Assembly: GCA_032622095.1 (NCBI GenBank)
Contig: CP136067.1
Coordinates: 174,442,556-174,506,555 of the forward strand
Length of the DNA: 64,000 bases
Origin: Siphonodentalium dalli
Lineage: Eukaryota > Mollusca > Scaphopoda > Gadilida > Siphonodentaliidae
Reading direction: 5' to 3'
The notes under the pieces are model-generated. The model worked only from the letters and a program-made list of their open reading frames with translations. It made no database searches and was not told the DNA's origin. Both the position numbers and the translations under genes were made by a program. How positions within the stretch are numbered: the stretch's first letter is position 1; every line of letters begins with the position of its first letter. Shown piece by piece: positions 13,101 through 27,100 of this stretch.

Positions 13101-16100
13101 TAAAATTAAGCTTTATACACATGGATAGCACACACCATGTACATGTATGGAAATAACAGTCAAAGTCAAGTGTATTGTAGTCATAATACTGACCATGTTT
13201 ATTACCAATTAACTTGATGACCAATATATCACAAGACAGAAATTTACACTGCCCCGAGCATTGTTGGTAAATATGCAAACATAAAATGACTTCAATCAAA
13301 AGTTCTATTGGTTTGTGGCGTCAATTAAATATACCCACTTATGCTGGTGCATAGCAACTGGCATATCTAATTCAATCGAGGGAACGATTTCAGTGTGATC
13401 TCAATTTTAATTACCAAAACGAATCATACACACACCTCTCATCCTATTCATGTGAGGCACGAGGTGTTCTCCCCTGGCGGACCCTTTTGTTAAGGGAGCA
13501 CTTTGAACAATTCAGCATTCTCGCCTTCTGTTTGCTTTAGTTCCATTTTTGTTGGTTACATTCATAAAAACTTTAATAGAGAGGGAGCCATTGAGTTCCA
13601 ATTATATAGATACCGATCGATTTATTTGCTAACCTATTGTGAACACGTCACCGCCGGCACCACATAATCCCGAACTGAATTCTGGGAATATTCCAACGCA
13701 GCGACTGCCATTGCGCGTTACTAAGCAGGTTGAGTTGAAAGTTTGGAAAATGTCCTTGAAACGGAAATTCAGGTACGTAGTTTAAATAATTTCGTTAATG
13801 TTTATGTACACTTTTCGTATAGACGGTTTTGCCACGAAATATCACCACAAATCAAACTATGCGAGTTGCCTCATAGATCGATTTTCGAAGAACGATTTTC
13901 TTCGAAAAATTGCATACACATGTATATGTGAGTGCCAGTAATATAGCCAAAACTGATAACTTCCGGTTAAGTAATAATATATCTTTGAAGTTATTTGTAA
14001 ATTATTTCAACTCGTATTGGATTTAAAGATACATACTCCGATTCGATGATCCCCGTATCGTACAGTTACAATAACGGAATTTCACCAAAAGCCGATTTAG
14101 TTACCCAAGTTAGCTTATAACCAAACATTATTCACAACAATACCAACCACGATGTCATATTTGCCGAAAAAGTCCAATAATAACGGCTTGTCGCGGTAGT
14201 TGTGACGATGAGCGAGTGTGGTTTACAACTTCCATATATGGTGATTCCTAATTCAAATTCCCCAACGCATATTATCACAAATGTAAACACTAAGTATTTC
14301 CATGTGTGGCCAGCGTGGTGCCATATAATATGTATATTTGCATGAATAAAACATGATTGCAAATTCATAAATAAGTATGTGTATGTATCCGCACGTCAAC
14401 TATCACATAACGTATTCTTGTTGAGGGCGATACTTTTCTTTCTGAATTAATTTTCTATCGCCAATGGTGCTCCGATCATACACCGAGCAGTGATCTTGCG
14501 TGACCTGTCGTAACGGCGTCCGCGTATGTTTGTACTTTTTCTGGAAGAATTCGAAAATTGGTGACCGAAGACAGTTGGACACTAAATCTTCTCAACAGTC
14601 ATGTTTATATGGGGGCATGATTCACAGTGAGCTATAGAAAACATTGACACATAGCTACATGTATAATTCGCCATCTTTTTGGGTTGAATTATTTATATAC
14701 GTGAAGAAAGCGATGAATATTCACTTCGATTTGAGACATCTTGCCGCCATTTTCGAACAGATTATGACGTAGCTTCCGGTATGGTCAGTTCTTCAAGATG
14801 GTGACTTGCGTTCCGGTTTAAACTTATATAGACATGTGTAACCCAGACCATGATAGAATAATTATATGTGAATCGAAGACGCGATGATACTAATCCATAG
14901 GTGTCAAAAAAACAAGTTTCCTAGAACTGTTGGAAGAGTTCGGAAGACCCAAAAGTGATGTGAAACACTCCAGTTATGTGAAACATTCCGGTTATGTGAA
15001 ACACTACGGTGGGGTGATCAAATGGGGAATAATCTTGCTCATAGTAGTTATTTTACAAATATTATACCCAAATTGACAACACACACCGTCATTCTTATAT
15101 ATCAACTAAATGCATTGACTCTTGGTGGCGAAATAGTTTTCGTTAGTTTATCGTCGATAGTTGCGTCCAAAATCGAGAAGAAAATATTTACAATTAAGCG
15201 TAGTTTAGTCGATGTTTTGTGTGGAGGTACGGTCGATTTGCTTCAGATTTTCGGCGTTATTAGTATAATGCTACATTCCTCCAGTTGGCATAGCTCCTGA
15301 ATACTAACTTATCAGTTTCACGCACCCGAACAAGTCCATAATATGTCTTTAACAGTGTGTGGTGGATCCAGATCCAGAGACCATCTTAATGTGCAACGTT
15401 TTTTCGTCTGATTAGTTCCGATCAGTGTTCAATTCACTCATTTATGTAGGCAAAACAGTGCATGTAGTATTACCAGAATTTAAAATTCAATTGGATTAAC
15501 TTTTCAGGTATAGATGATACAGAAAACAATCTCAAATATCAACAAGCCGTGTTTAGGAGACAAGAGCTTCTAGACAAAATAAGGGTATGTATCAAAAGTT
15601 ACAAACTATAGGACACCGTCTATTATCGACACCCATCTTAAAATTGGTTTCCAATCCGCATAAATGCATGCACACAACGTCAAAAATGGCGCCTTTCCAT
15701 ACACTCCCAAGATTAAATTCTGCAATTTTTATATAAATCAAACATTTTCACCATTAACTGAGATAATCAGGTCTGGATTTTAATCCTGTATCAAACATGT
15801 CATTATCAGGAACGAAGGCTTCGTGCTCTGCAAGTGTTTGTTTTAAAAACAGCGATATCGTTGAATGAGCCTCACAACTTTAAGACATGCAGTTGTAAAT
15901 TATGGTGATATACAATATTTTGATGGCGCAGTTTCCGGGTCTTCATGTTGGAAATTTCATCGCGGACGCAACATTATTCGGAAATTTTACACCACATATT
16001 GGTTGAAATTGTTCTCATTGTTTTTCCAACCAGTACGTAGTGGGACATTTGTTGTTTTTAGACCAACAATGTTTTTACATACAAATGTTTTTTTACAACA

Positions 16101-19100
16101 TATTGCTCTACTTTGGTCAAAATTTGGGTGTGAAATGGCCATCAGTTGGAGCTTCTAGATAAAATAAGGGTATGTATCAAAAGCTACAATCTATATGACA
16201 CCCTCTATTATTGATTCCAATCTTACAGTTGGTTTTCGACCAAGTCGCTTTGAGATATTCAGCCCAATTTGTGATCGAAGTTGTGACACTTTGCTTCTCA
16301 CAACATAGCAACTAATGTTCAGTCTGGACGATAAGATAAGATTTAAACATTGCCAATACCAAAATGATGTAATTTTTTGTCGCTTTCCGATGTTTGGTTT
16401 GGTTCCCAGTAGTCTATTGGCGCAAACGAACATTGGTTAAGACATACCAAACGAACATTGGTTAAGACAGACCAAATGAACATTGGTTAAGACATACCAA
16501 ACGAACATTGGTTAAGACATACCAAACGAACATTGGTTAAGACATACCAAACGAACATTGGTTAAGACAGACCAAACGAACATTGGTTAAGACATACCAA
16601 ACGAACATTGGTTAAGACATACCAAACGAACATTGGTTAAGACAGACCAAATGAACATTTATGACACACGTGTCAAGGGAGGTCACTTATGTCCAAAGTA
16701 AAAAAACCGAATGTGGGTTGATGCAGTGGTGCTGTCGACGTGGCCCTCAATTAAAAAATATCGAAGCAATAGCGGGTGTTTGTTTTAAGATATACTTTCG
16801 TATCTTATCTCAGTTGCGATTTATTGTCAAGAACCAGTTTATTTATGGCCAAAGATAATAACATACATGTACATACATGTACATACATGTACAAAGGGAA
16901 TGGGGTAAAAGCGCTGCGCACTTAAAATCACCCTCTCAATGGAGAGGCATCGGTTTGGCACGTTGTCGCAATTTGAAGGTGCGCACCATAAATTACCAAG
17001 AGGGATTATAAGTGAACGTTTTATGTTGTTTTCAAAGCGCTGATTCCATTTTTTTTCAGACAGAGCAGTTGATGAACCAAGGTGATTACAGGGCAAGGTC
17101 GAACACTCCTAGACGTAGATACACCCCGTCTCCCTTACCTCCTCCCTCCCGTAGATCCCTACCCGACTATACCAACCGATACTACACCAAAAGCTACCCA
17201 ACTAAACAAGTCCACCACACCGAGAACCCAGGTGACATCACTAACAGAGACAGACCAGGTAAACTAATTATTCCACCCGCCCCAACAGGAACGTGGCGAT
17301 AATGGCGTTTGGGTCGGTGTTTAACGCCCCAACTTTGGTCAAAATGTTCAACAGTTGTAAATTTCGTATCTGACGCAACATTAGTCGGAAATTTACACCA
17401 CATATGTGACCCGCCATATCAAATCCAGTCGTAAGTCGGGATTTTTTTATCCTGTGCCAATGCATTCTCTTATATATGCGAGTCGACCATATGTCGCCTC
17501 GCAAATATAAGAGAATGCATTGGCCTAACATTTTTTTACAATTTTAATAATTTGTTCTTGTATTCTTTAACAATTTTATAATTTCACCCATACAGAGCGC
17601 CAGACAAACATGAGCAGATGACACTCTTCTATATGCTTCTAAATATGTGTGGGGCTCCCTGCAGGGTAATGGATGTTTTTTTTTATTTTATGTCCTAAAA
17701 TTGTAAGAAACATTTATTTTTTAAAAATTATAAAAAATTGTTAGGCCAATGCATTCTCTTACATATGCGAGGCGACCTATGGTCGACTCGCATATATAAG
17801 AGAATGCATATAGGGTAAAAATATCCCGACTTACGACTGGATTTGATATGGCGGGTCACATATAGGTTAAAACTGTTCTCATTGTTATTCCAACCAGGGG
17901 AATTTGCTGTTTTTAGACCAACAGTAGCATATCTTTCTACTTTTTGTCAAAAGTTTGGTCTGGAATTGCCATCAGTTGGAAATTTGAGCTACCAGTTGAA
18001 AAGTTCCAACATAATGGGGTGCAAATGATATTTTCAAACATGTGAGCTTGTTCTGATTTAGGGGGGGGGGGGTCAGTTGGATATGTCAAGGTGGATACCT
18101 CCATCTGAGACACCATATGCACCTCCCTGCAAGTTTACAGTGATACTACGGGGGTCTGGTTACTACGTTTTGAGATTTTTGAAGTTTTGAACCAGGAACC
18201 AATATGTTCAACAGGAGCTAATTATATAATATACATTGAATGCGCGGCAGTGCACATATATAAGGGTAACATAGGTCATGTTAAATAGCAATGTTCATTC
18301 GCTATATAGAGGATCTCACATAAGTTTCTATTTTATACGGAATTTATCAACCGAGTTCACTAAATTCGATTTGAGCCGAGGTTTACCGAGGCTCAAATAG
18401 AATTTAGAGGACGAGGTTGATAAATTACGTATGAAATAGGACGAGTGTGAGATACCTTTTATCACATGATCAAATAAACCCGAAGCAACGCGAAATATTC
18501 ATCGAAAACAACAATCATAAACTACAGCGATCGCAAGTTATTGAAGAACGCCGTGACGTCATCGCACGCGCTGATATTAAACGTGTCTATTACCGATAAT
18601 TATGAAACTGCTTTTATGGCCAAATTATGTGATAAAAGTATTTAACCGTTTCTATACTGAGTAGATTATCCCAATCAGATATAAATATATACATTGGAAT
18701 GATCTATTATTCATTTGAAGGGATGTTCGGGTAATAAAAACAGACGGCACACAGAAAATAAATAATACAAGAGCAGGATGATACAAATTTATTGGTGGGA
18801 AATATTCAGATCAACAAACGACCTATCTGAACACTTCCTATGGTAACTTCTCGTCAATGAGTATTTAGTATAGAAATGTTTAATCTAATTTGAGAATAAT
18901 GCCTGGTTTTAACATGTATTTTTACTTTAGTAAAGTAAAAATTAGATTACAGATTTTCGCACATTATACTGGTCATTGTGCCAATTTAACTAGATGCTGA
19001 ATTCGTAGTAACTTAACACATAACTGAACATTGAACACTCTGCTCCAATTATCATAAGCTCTCGCTGCATGGTTCATAACCAGGGATTGGCGACAGGGGT

Positions 19101-21054
19101 GATTTACGGTGCCTCAACCTTCCTTAATCATAGTCAACATTTTAAAAACAGTTGACATTTCTTTCCCGAAACAACAGAAGATGGGACATTCACGATGGAA
19201 AATATTTTGAGATTGCTTTGATAGCTCCTAACCATTGTTTAGTGTCTAGTATGTTGTTAGGCCAGATAATTAATGTGTTTCTATGCAAATGAAAGTTACC
19301 AGAATTGAGAATTTGCCTGGTTGGGACGTGACGTTGGACATCCCACCCAAATTAAAACCCTATAGCCACGTTCCTGTCTGTAGTATACGTGTTGTTGCAT
19401 GATGTACAGTTGTCAGAATGGATTACTATGATGCATTTGAATGTTATATGTTGTGAACTCCCTATCAATTGTAATATGCTTACCTCTGATTTTCAAATTA
19501 CATTCATTTGTCGATCAAACGTTAATGAATTATCATTTATTATGGTTAAAATTTAACATGGCTAAAATGGTCAATGCTAAGATTACTCATTGTTCGCTCT
19601 TGTAAGTAATGGATATACAGACGAGATCATAGTAAAAGATTAATTAGTGCGTCTTATTGCAAACTCTGGATGGGAAGTGGAGATATTTGTAAATACTTGG
19701 CTCGTGTGTTCATACAATAATTATTTTTCAGCTTATGGACAGAATGTAGAACAACCTCAACCATACCAACAACTACAGCAACAACAACAACAACAACCAC
19801 AGCAACAACAACAACCACAACAACAGCCATATCCTCTACCGCAGCAAAGTAAAGCTCTGGTGCCTGCTCAGCCAAGTGTGAAAATAATACCACCTCTACC
19901 GCCCGTCATGCAGCAACCACAAATCATACAGTCTCCACCACAACACATCATACAACAGGTAGGCACACACTAAATGTGTACCCAGGGCCGGCTCTAAAAT
20001 AAAGTTTGAGTGGTGTGTGAAATCTGGTTTAGTACCTGCATTTCTCAATGAGTATGTATATTAAATTTGGAATATCTCTTATGAAAACAAAATACTATGG
20101 TATTACCTGAATTTAGGGTATGTTTTTCATAATGTATATGTCCGCAATGGAATAAGGAATGCATTTTACATTACTGTTTTAATTTCTAAAAAGTATTCAT
20201 TTTTTTTCTTGATTTTAGTGAATGGCTCTTTTCTAAAACACATTAAAAGTGTAAGCGGGCGTGTACTTTGATAAAGTAATCAGGATTAGCTTCAGTTGGA
20301 ATTCACGTAAGAGCACACCACACCCGACAGTATTCTCTTTCTCTTACATGCAAATTAGAAATTCTTCCGGTGCAGTTGACTTCATAACACGATACTTAGT
20401 TACTGTGTCCATATCTCCTTCAGATATATTGTCCGATTGTATATTGCCCTAATTTTAATTACATTTTTCAACAATAATGCTGGGTATAAACTTTCCTTGA
20501 ACATTTGTATTATTATACAACAGGTACCACAGCCCGTGTACCAGAACCTGATGCCACAACAGCAGCAACAATCGAAGTCTCACTTCGATAAAGGAGGTAT
20601 GTGATACCATTCTCAGTTTAATTTATTTCATGAATGTAGAACGAAGAGAGAAAGTGAGATATTGAAGAAATGACTTGCAGATCGATTTGGGTCATTGGAT
20701 TTTGACCAGCAGAGTAATTAAACATGAAGGGATTCACGCGTACTTTGTTTAATTACTCTGCCGGTCAAACCCAATGACCCCAAATCGATCTGCAAGTCAT
20801 TACGTATAATCATATACCCGTACATTGTAATAGAACATTAATCATTTGAACAACTTTTCAGAACTACCAAAACAGTTGTAAGTAACATATTGTTCAAATT
20901 CCAACACAGTCTCCAAATAACAACATGCAGCGGGCACCTGCATGTGATCGTGTATTGGTTTATGAACATTCATGTAAACCGTATAGCGAAATGTACTATG
21001 GGAGCTAATTGTGTGAATGTAGAGGGTGTGTGGATATATAGTGATAACTGGAGA

Positions 21055-21101
<47 letters not shown>

Positions 21102-24100
21102 GAAGAGACTTTATTATTTCATAATAATGTTGATGAAATAGACACATCTTTTACCCTCTCTATACTAAATGGATTCTCCCATTCACTTATAAAAGTATAC
21201 ATCGGAATGGTCTATTATTCATCTGGAGGAGTTTCAGGATAAATAATCAGACGACAGATAATAAGAGTGCAGAATGAGTCATATTTATTGGAGGGAATTG
21301 TTCAGATAATAAGTTCAGCGACATATGGTAGTTTGTTGAACTTATCTAAAGATGTTTGACTTGAAACGTATTTTATTTGCATATAATATACAAAAGGGAT
21401 CGGGGCACAAGTTTTTTCAACTTATGAAGCCCCTCTCCCAATACAATCGATTTAGATACAAAATGTTTACAAGATGACAGCTGAACATATTTACATACAA
21501 GATTTTGTGATTTTATGGTGATTGGTGTAGTGCCTTCCAGAGCATATTGCTATATATGGGTTATGGATGATTTGATAGCTATAACATTTGGTGGGGTTTA
21601 TGTGATTTTTGGTTCGTCTTAACTGATGTTGGAGCAGGGTTTTGTCAAAGGGGTATTTTCTTCTTATATAAATAAATATATATATACATACACACCTACA
21701 CATACATATATACATACATATATATATATATATAGCTACATACATATATACATACATATATACACACACATACATACATACACATATATATATAGATATA
21801 CACACACATACACACCCTCATACATATACACATATATATACATATGTTAGTCAAGTGTTGGTCAGCTACTCTGGAAGACAGTACATACGGTAGATCAAAA
21901 TTACAGAGAACTGGTGATTGAGTGGGGGAGTAGGTCCATAAGTGGGAAGCCAGTAGATTACTAAACTGCGTAGTTCATATATTTACCGGTGTATATACTA
22001 AGGCAATTCGAAGTCCTTCCTGGGGATATATTTTGTGTTCCACGGGATAACTACTCATTGTTGATGCTTTAGATAAAAAGGTTAATATTTACACACGTAC
22101 GACATTTGACAATATAATTATATGTAGACACAAAATGTGATAGTATGACGACGATTTCTATATGTATCATACTTTGGATTCTGATTGAATACAGCGTTTC
22201 TGAGTAGTTATCCCTTAGGGAGTGTTCATATAAACATAGGTCGTTTGTTAACCCTTTACCCAACAGAACGCCCAGAAACGCCCTAACAGCCTAAATTATC
22301 TTCGGTCTGTCTCAATAAAACCATGGAAATATGGGTATCATTGGAACCGGCTCATTGAGCACATTGTGATAGTTACAGTTATGCCCTGTGCCAATGCATT
22401 CTCTTATATATGCGAGTCGACCATAGGTCGCCTCGCATATATAAGAGAATGCATTGGCCTAAAAAAAACTTTTTTTTAACACTTTTTACCATTTTTTCTT
22501 TAATATGTGTTAAGCCAATGCATTCTCTTATATATGCGAGGCGACCTATGGTCGACTCGCATATATAAGAGAATGCATTGGCACAGGGCCGTTCTGTTGG
22601 GTAAAGGGTTAAACTTATTATCTGAACAGTTCCCGCCAATTAAAAGGACTCCTTCTGCATTTTTTCTTATATTTTGTTATATGTCGTCTGCTTTTATTGC
22701 CTGGACATCCCTCCAGATGAATAATATACTGTCCCAAATGAATACTTTTATAACTGAGTGGGAGAATCCATTTAGTACAGAAAGGGTTAATGCAGAGTAT
22801 GAATAATAATTATATTGCAGTTTCTTTCGATTTGATAGTGTGCGTGCGTGTATGTGTTTATGTGCTGAATTTCTAGTTCCAATACCTTCTAATTGATATC
22901 TTTGCTAATAAATGTACGATATCGTTGAATATATAACAGTTGATGGTAATATGTATACATTTGTTATTTGGTCAGAAAGTCATTGCAGAAGCCATTATAT
23001 TTTACGTTTTAAAATTTGTGTTTTGTTGAGTATGTATTTTTGTGTCCGTGTTTGGTGTATATTTTCCTTCTTACATTGCATATATTTACTTATGAAGTCA
23101 CGCTCATCATAATGAACTGGTTACATACATATATATTATATTAATTGATATTCATGCTGGTGAATCAGATTTCGATATTTAATGCAATATACGAAGATGT
23201 ATATTAAATTCCGTATCCGAATCAAAATTAGATTCCCAACAAAAACTATTGGCGATCATTGTACATATATGGTTTTATGCTCCTTCACGTCAGGACGATT
23301 TGTAAATTAGCCTGTCCAGGATAAATCATGTATTACAAATGTACCCCTTTGGTCACGAATGGTAACTGTTAAGATTATCCAGATCCAAAATTATATACAG
23401 TAATTCTCTAAGTAATCGACTTCTTAACCACAGCAGAATTATGGGTAACTTTTCAGGATTTAGTCGGAAATATGGCTTGTTGCCATTCACTGGAAAGCTC
23501 TCGGTGAGAGCGTTCCGATGAATGGCAACAAGCCATACTTCCGACTAAATCCTGAAAAGTTACCCATAATTCTGCTGTGGTTAAGAAGTCGATTACTTAG
23601 AGCATTACTGTAGCATGAGTATATCCGCCCTCAATATGATGATGTTCATGTCAGATATGTTCGAAATGATGATGATGCAGAGTGTGCAGATGGGTCAAAA
23701 TATGATGCAGGAAATGATGTTGAACCAAATGCCACCTCAATCGGTAATACGAGCAGTCCAACACGTTCAACGTTTCAACCACTCATATGGTCACCCTAGC
23801 AAAATCGAGAGAAACGCTTGGCACATCTGAAGCTATATCTACAACTACATCTCTATATAACTGCTGGCTTTGGCATCAACGGCATAGCTGTAGTTTTACT
23901 TCATCTAACTATTGATATTCTAGTACTAAATAGTCAAGTTTAAAAAAAATTCCACAAGTCTGTAATTAAAGTAAATTAAGCAACTGGTTACTAAGAATAT
24001 TGACTGAAAATACTGCTTGTTTACTCTGGCCAGAGTTTATGACAATGATGATGATGCAAAGCATGCAGGTAAACCAAGCTATGTGGCAGAGAATGATGAT

Positions 24101-27100
24101 AGAGCGACTTCCAAACCAATCGGTATACACGGATTCCCTGCCATCTTAGTACATTGTATATCGAATAACCACGAATATAAGGCTCTCGATATTAAGCAAG
24201 CCATATATCTATTCCAAACAGTAACGCTTTTGTGATTAAATACATACCAATATATCCATATCGTGTATAAAAACCAACACTAAAGACCATGCAGACAACC
24301 CAATCCTGCGACCATATATGACAGCCGCATGACCATTAGTTTCCCTTTGTGCAAAATATGTAAAGGTATTACGTATATGTATGACAAACGCAGGAACCAT
24401 ACTGGCAATATGTTGAAGATTTCAAGAGATATCAATTCATAGATGACTATAATCAGTTTGAAGTAATTTGATGACATTAAATGATCTTTATAATTTACCA
24501 TAATTCACATAGCCGTATTCAGTGACAGGGGTAGGTTATTTGTAATTGTTTACGAACGATTTAACAGGTTACTGGTATCGAGTAAAATTCCCTTGTAATG
24601 CAGGTCAAGGGTCTCCAATTTATATTCCAGACTTTAAAATAAAGCATGGATAACATTATCTTCGTTTCACTTACATTCAATAATGATTATATTGCCAATT
24701 TTAATGGCCACTGTTTGTAAAATGAAGTATAACAATTGCTTATAATTCGTTCGGTATATTTTGAATTCATGGAGTAGCAACACACTGGTATCCCAGTTTC
24801 ATGGCTATTATAGACATGAATATGATATATGCATTATCCAAATCCAAAACCGTTAGTGATATTATGTTTCGGTCTACCAGATTTCATGGAAATGATGATG
24901 ATGCAGAACGTGCAGATGAACCAAACTGTCATGCAACAGCTTATGATGGATAGGATGCCACAGACGAACAGATCGTCGTGCAACTTTTGCGAGGTTAAAA
25001 CACAACATAACCCTGTCCAATCCCTTCCCAAGAAATTACATATTCACATTTCCCACCCAGAGATCCCTCCTCCCATTCCTTTAGTGGCAATAGAGAAGAT
25101 AATTAACGTATGTTCTCCCACCATTTCCTTTCGTTCCAATAACCATGCGCCATATACTTTTAGCATTAACCCTTTCAGTGCCAGGTACGGTTTTTGTATC
25201 AACCCATACACCCTGTGCCAATGCATTCTCTTATATATGTGAGTCGACCATAGGTCGCCTCGCATATATAAGAGAATGCATTGGCCTAACAATTTTTCAT
25301 CATTTGTTATTTTTTACAATTTTTTACAATTTTAATAATTTTTCTTATATTCTTTAACAGATTTATTTTGTAGGTTTAGTGCCATGGAATCTTACGTTTT
25401 TCATGGGCATCAAAATTATTACTATGAATACTTGGTGATAGTTTAGAGTTATAACACGCCCCTAAGGTTTTATCCAGTTTGTTTTTAAATTCGCTATAGC
25501 ATGCTTAAGCATACCCAAAAACAATTCAACCCAAACAAATCTAAAAACAAAACAAACATTTTTTTTTTCATTTTTTAAATATTTTTAGGGCCGATTTTAC
25601 AGACCGTAAATTAGGGCCGATGAGATCGGCCCCTGGCACTGAAAGGATTAATGGGAACCAAAAATTCTTGTTTGAAACCATTGCTTTTGTTTGTTGGTAA
25701 CTGCAAAAGTTCTGCACTGAAGTACAAGTTATAATAAAAAATAAATTATCCTCGATTATTAGCTGGTCATTGGAAACAAAATGTGATATGGTTATTGGAG
25801 TCAATCGTCTTGAAACTAATTGTACATTCCCTAGAAATACCTTCTCAAAATCATTTCCCTTTAATGAAATTATCCACACCACGGTCAACTCAATTTGAAT
25901 ACTTGTTACTACGTATATGCCAATTTGGAATACTGTTGTTAGAAGGAGGTCTTCTGCGATAAGATCAGAAAAGCCGATGTTCATATTATAAGATTATTGA
26001 ATTTTTGGTCTTGCTTGCGCTGTAGACTTCATGGAAATGATGATGATGCAGAGCGTACAAATGAACCAGGCGGTCATGCAACAGTTAATGATGGATAGGA
26101 TGCCACAGAGAGGCGGCGGCGGCGCGCCTTCGTGTTCCGGGTCTTCGTGCGCCACATCTTGCGAGGTTAAAATAATGTGCTCTTTTCTCAACTTGGCATT
26201 TTCGTTTTGTTTATCAATGACGTTACCCCATATGCATGTTGTTCAACTAACCTTATACGTTGCGAGAAAGAAGCTTATGTGTAGCTGTCGTTCGGGTGAC
26301 TCTCTTTAAAAATGAATGCTGATTTTACAGCGAATCATTTTCTAACTTTAAGCCTCGAATTAAACCTCGTTTCACGCTATTGTGGTCAATACTGGTCGAC
26401 GAATACATGTACTAATTATGGGCTGCAACATATCCTTGCGGAAATACGGCACATAATCCACCTATAATATGAAATAGGTACATAATGTGATTATTTGATT
26501 CTGAAATAAGCAGATAAATGACTCCTATCCGTTATTTCGTTTTATGGCGCGGGCCACAATGAAAACACCTGTTAAAGAGCGTACACCTGAAAAGTCGTGA
26601 GTTGGCTTATTTGTATCATTGTTCGCACATACGCTGCTTAGAATCGCCTCATTATGAGTCGATAACGTGACTAAAATGTTCTCAATTTCAGCACATTAAC
26701 GACTTAAAATGGGGCGATTCTAAGCAGATATATCTACCTAAAACAATCTATATCATAAGCAGATAATGTGCTGGTTTTCGAGAGAACAGGCTGAATTATA
26801 ATTGGATTGCATACGCCTCCATGACGTGATAAAGCTGTATTTCCACATTCCGCAAAGAACTAAGATAAAGTGTCTTCCGTTTTACCGAAGCAGAAATTGT
26901 TAAACAGCGACCACTCTGCTGCAAATTCTACTAAGAAAATGATCGTCCATGTAATGTGTTTTACATAAATAGTCCAATTCGATGTTGTCAATTATATTAT
27001 TGCTGTGTGTATTTAGCGACACGTATTGATCCACAGCATAATAAACAATAATGCAGATTACTCGAATAGATATTTCGTCGAAATTCTTCATTAAAGTCTC

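Noticed and set aside
13750-13772. Possible first exon MSLKRKF with gtacgt donor
   Set aside because: Phase 2 does not fit exon 3, and the 2243 plus 9470 exons fit both phase and family.
15022-15300. 92-codon open frame
   Set aside because: Part of an interspersed repeat also present at 39.5 kb with frameshifts; no splice phase fits gene 1.
16427-16658. CRISPR-like 25-bp repeats
   Set aside because: Direct tandem units without unique spacers, in a eukaryotic intron: a minisatellite.
19654-19893. Poly-valine reading frame on the minus strand
   Set aside because: Antisense shadow of the poly-Gln exon 5.
20862-20877. 16-nt candidate micro-exon (ttttcag, then gtaagt)
   Set aside because: Good sites, but its phase (1 to 2) cannot be followed by any exon 7 version, and exon 6 joins exon 7 directly by homology.
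21626-21850. Thr/Tyr/Ile repeat protein
   Set aside because: Translation of a TA/CA microsatellite.
22379-22639. Peptide family with CILLYMRGDLWSTRIYKRMHW seen at many places
   Set aside because: It is the translation of the MITE palindrome in both directions, not a gene.
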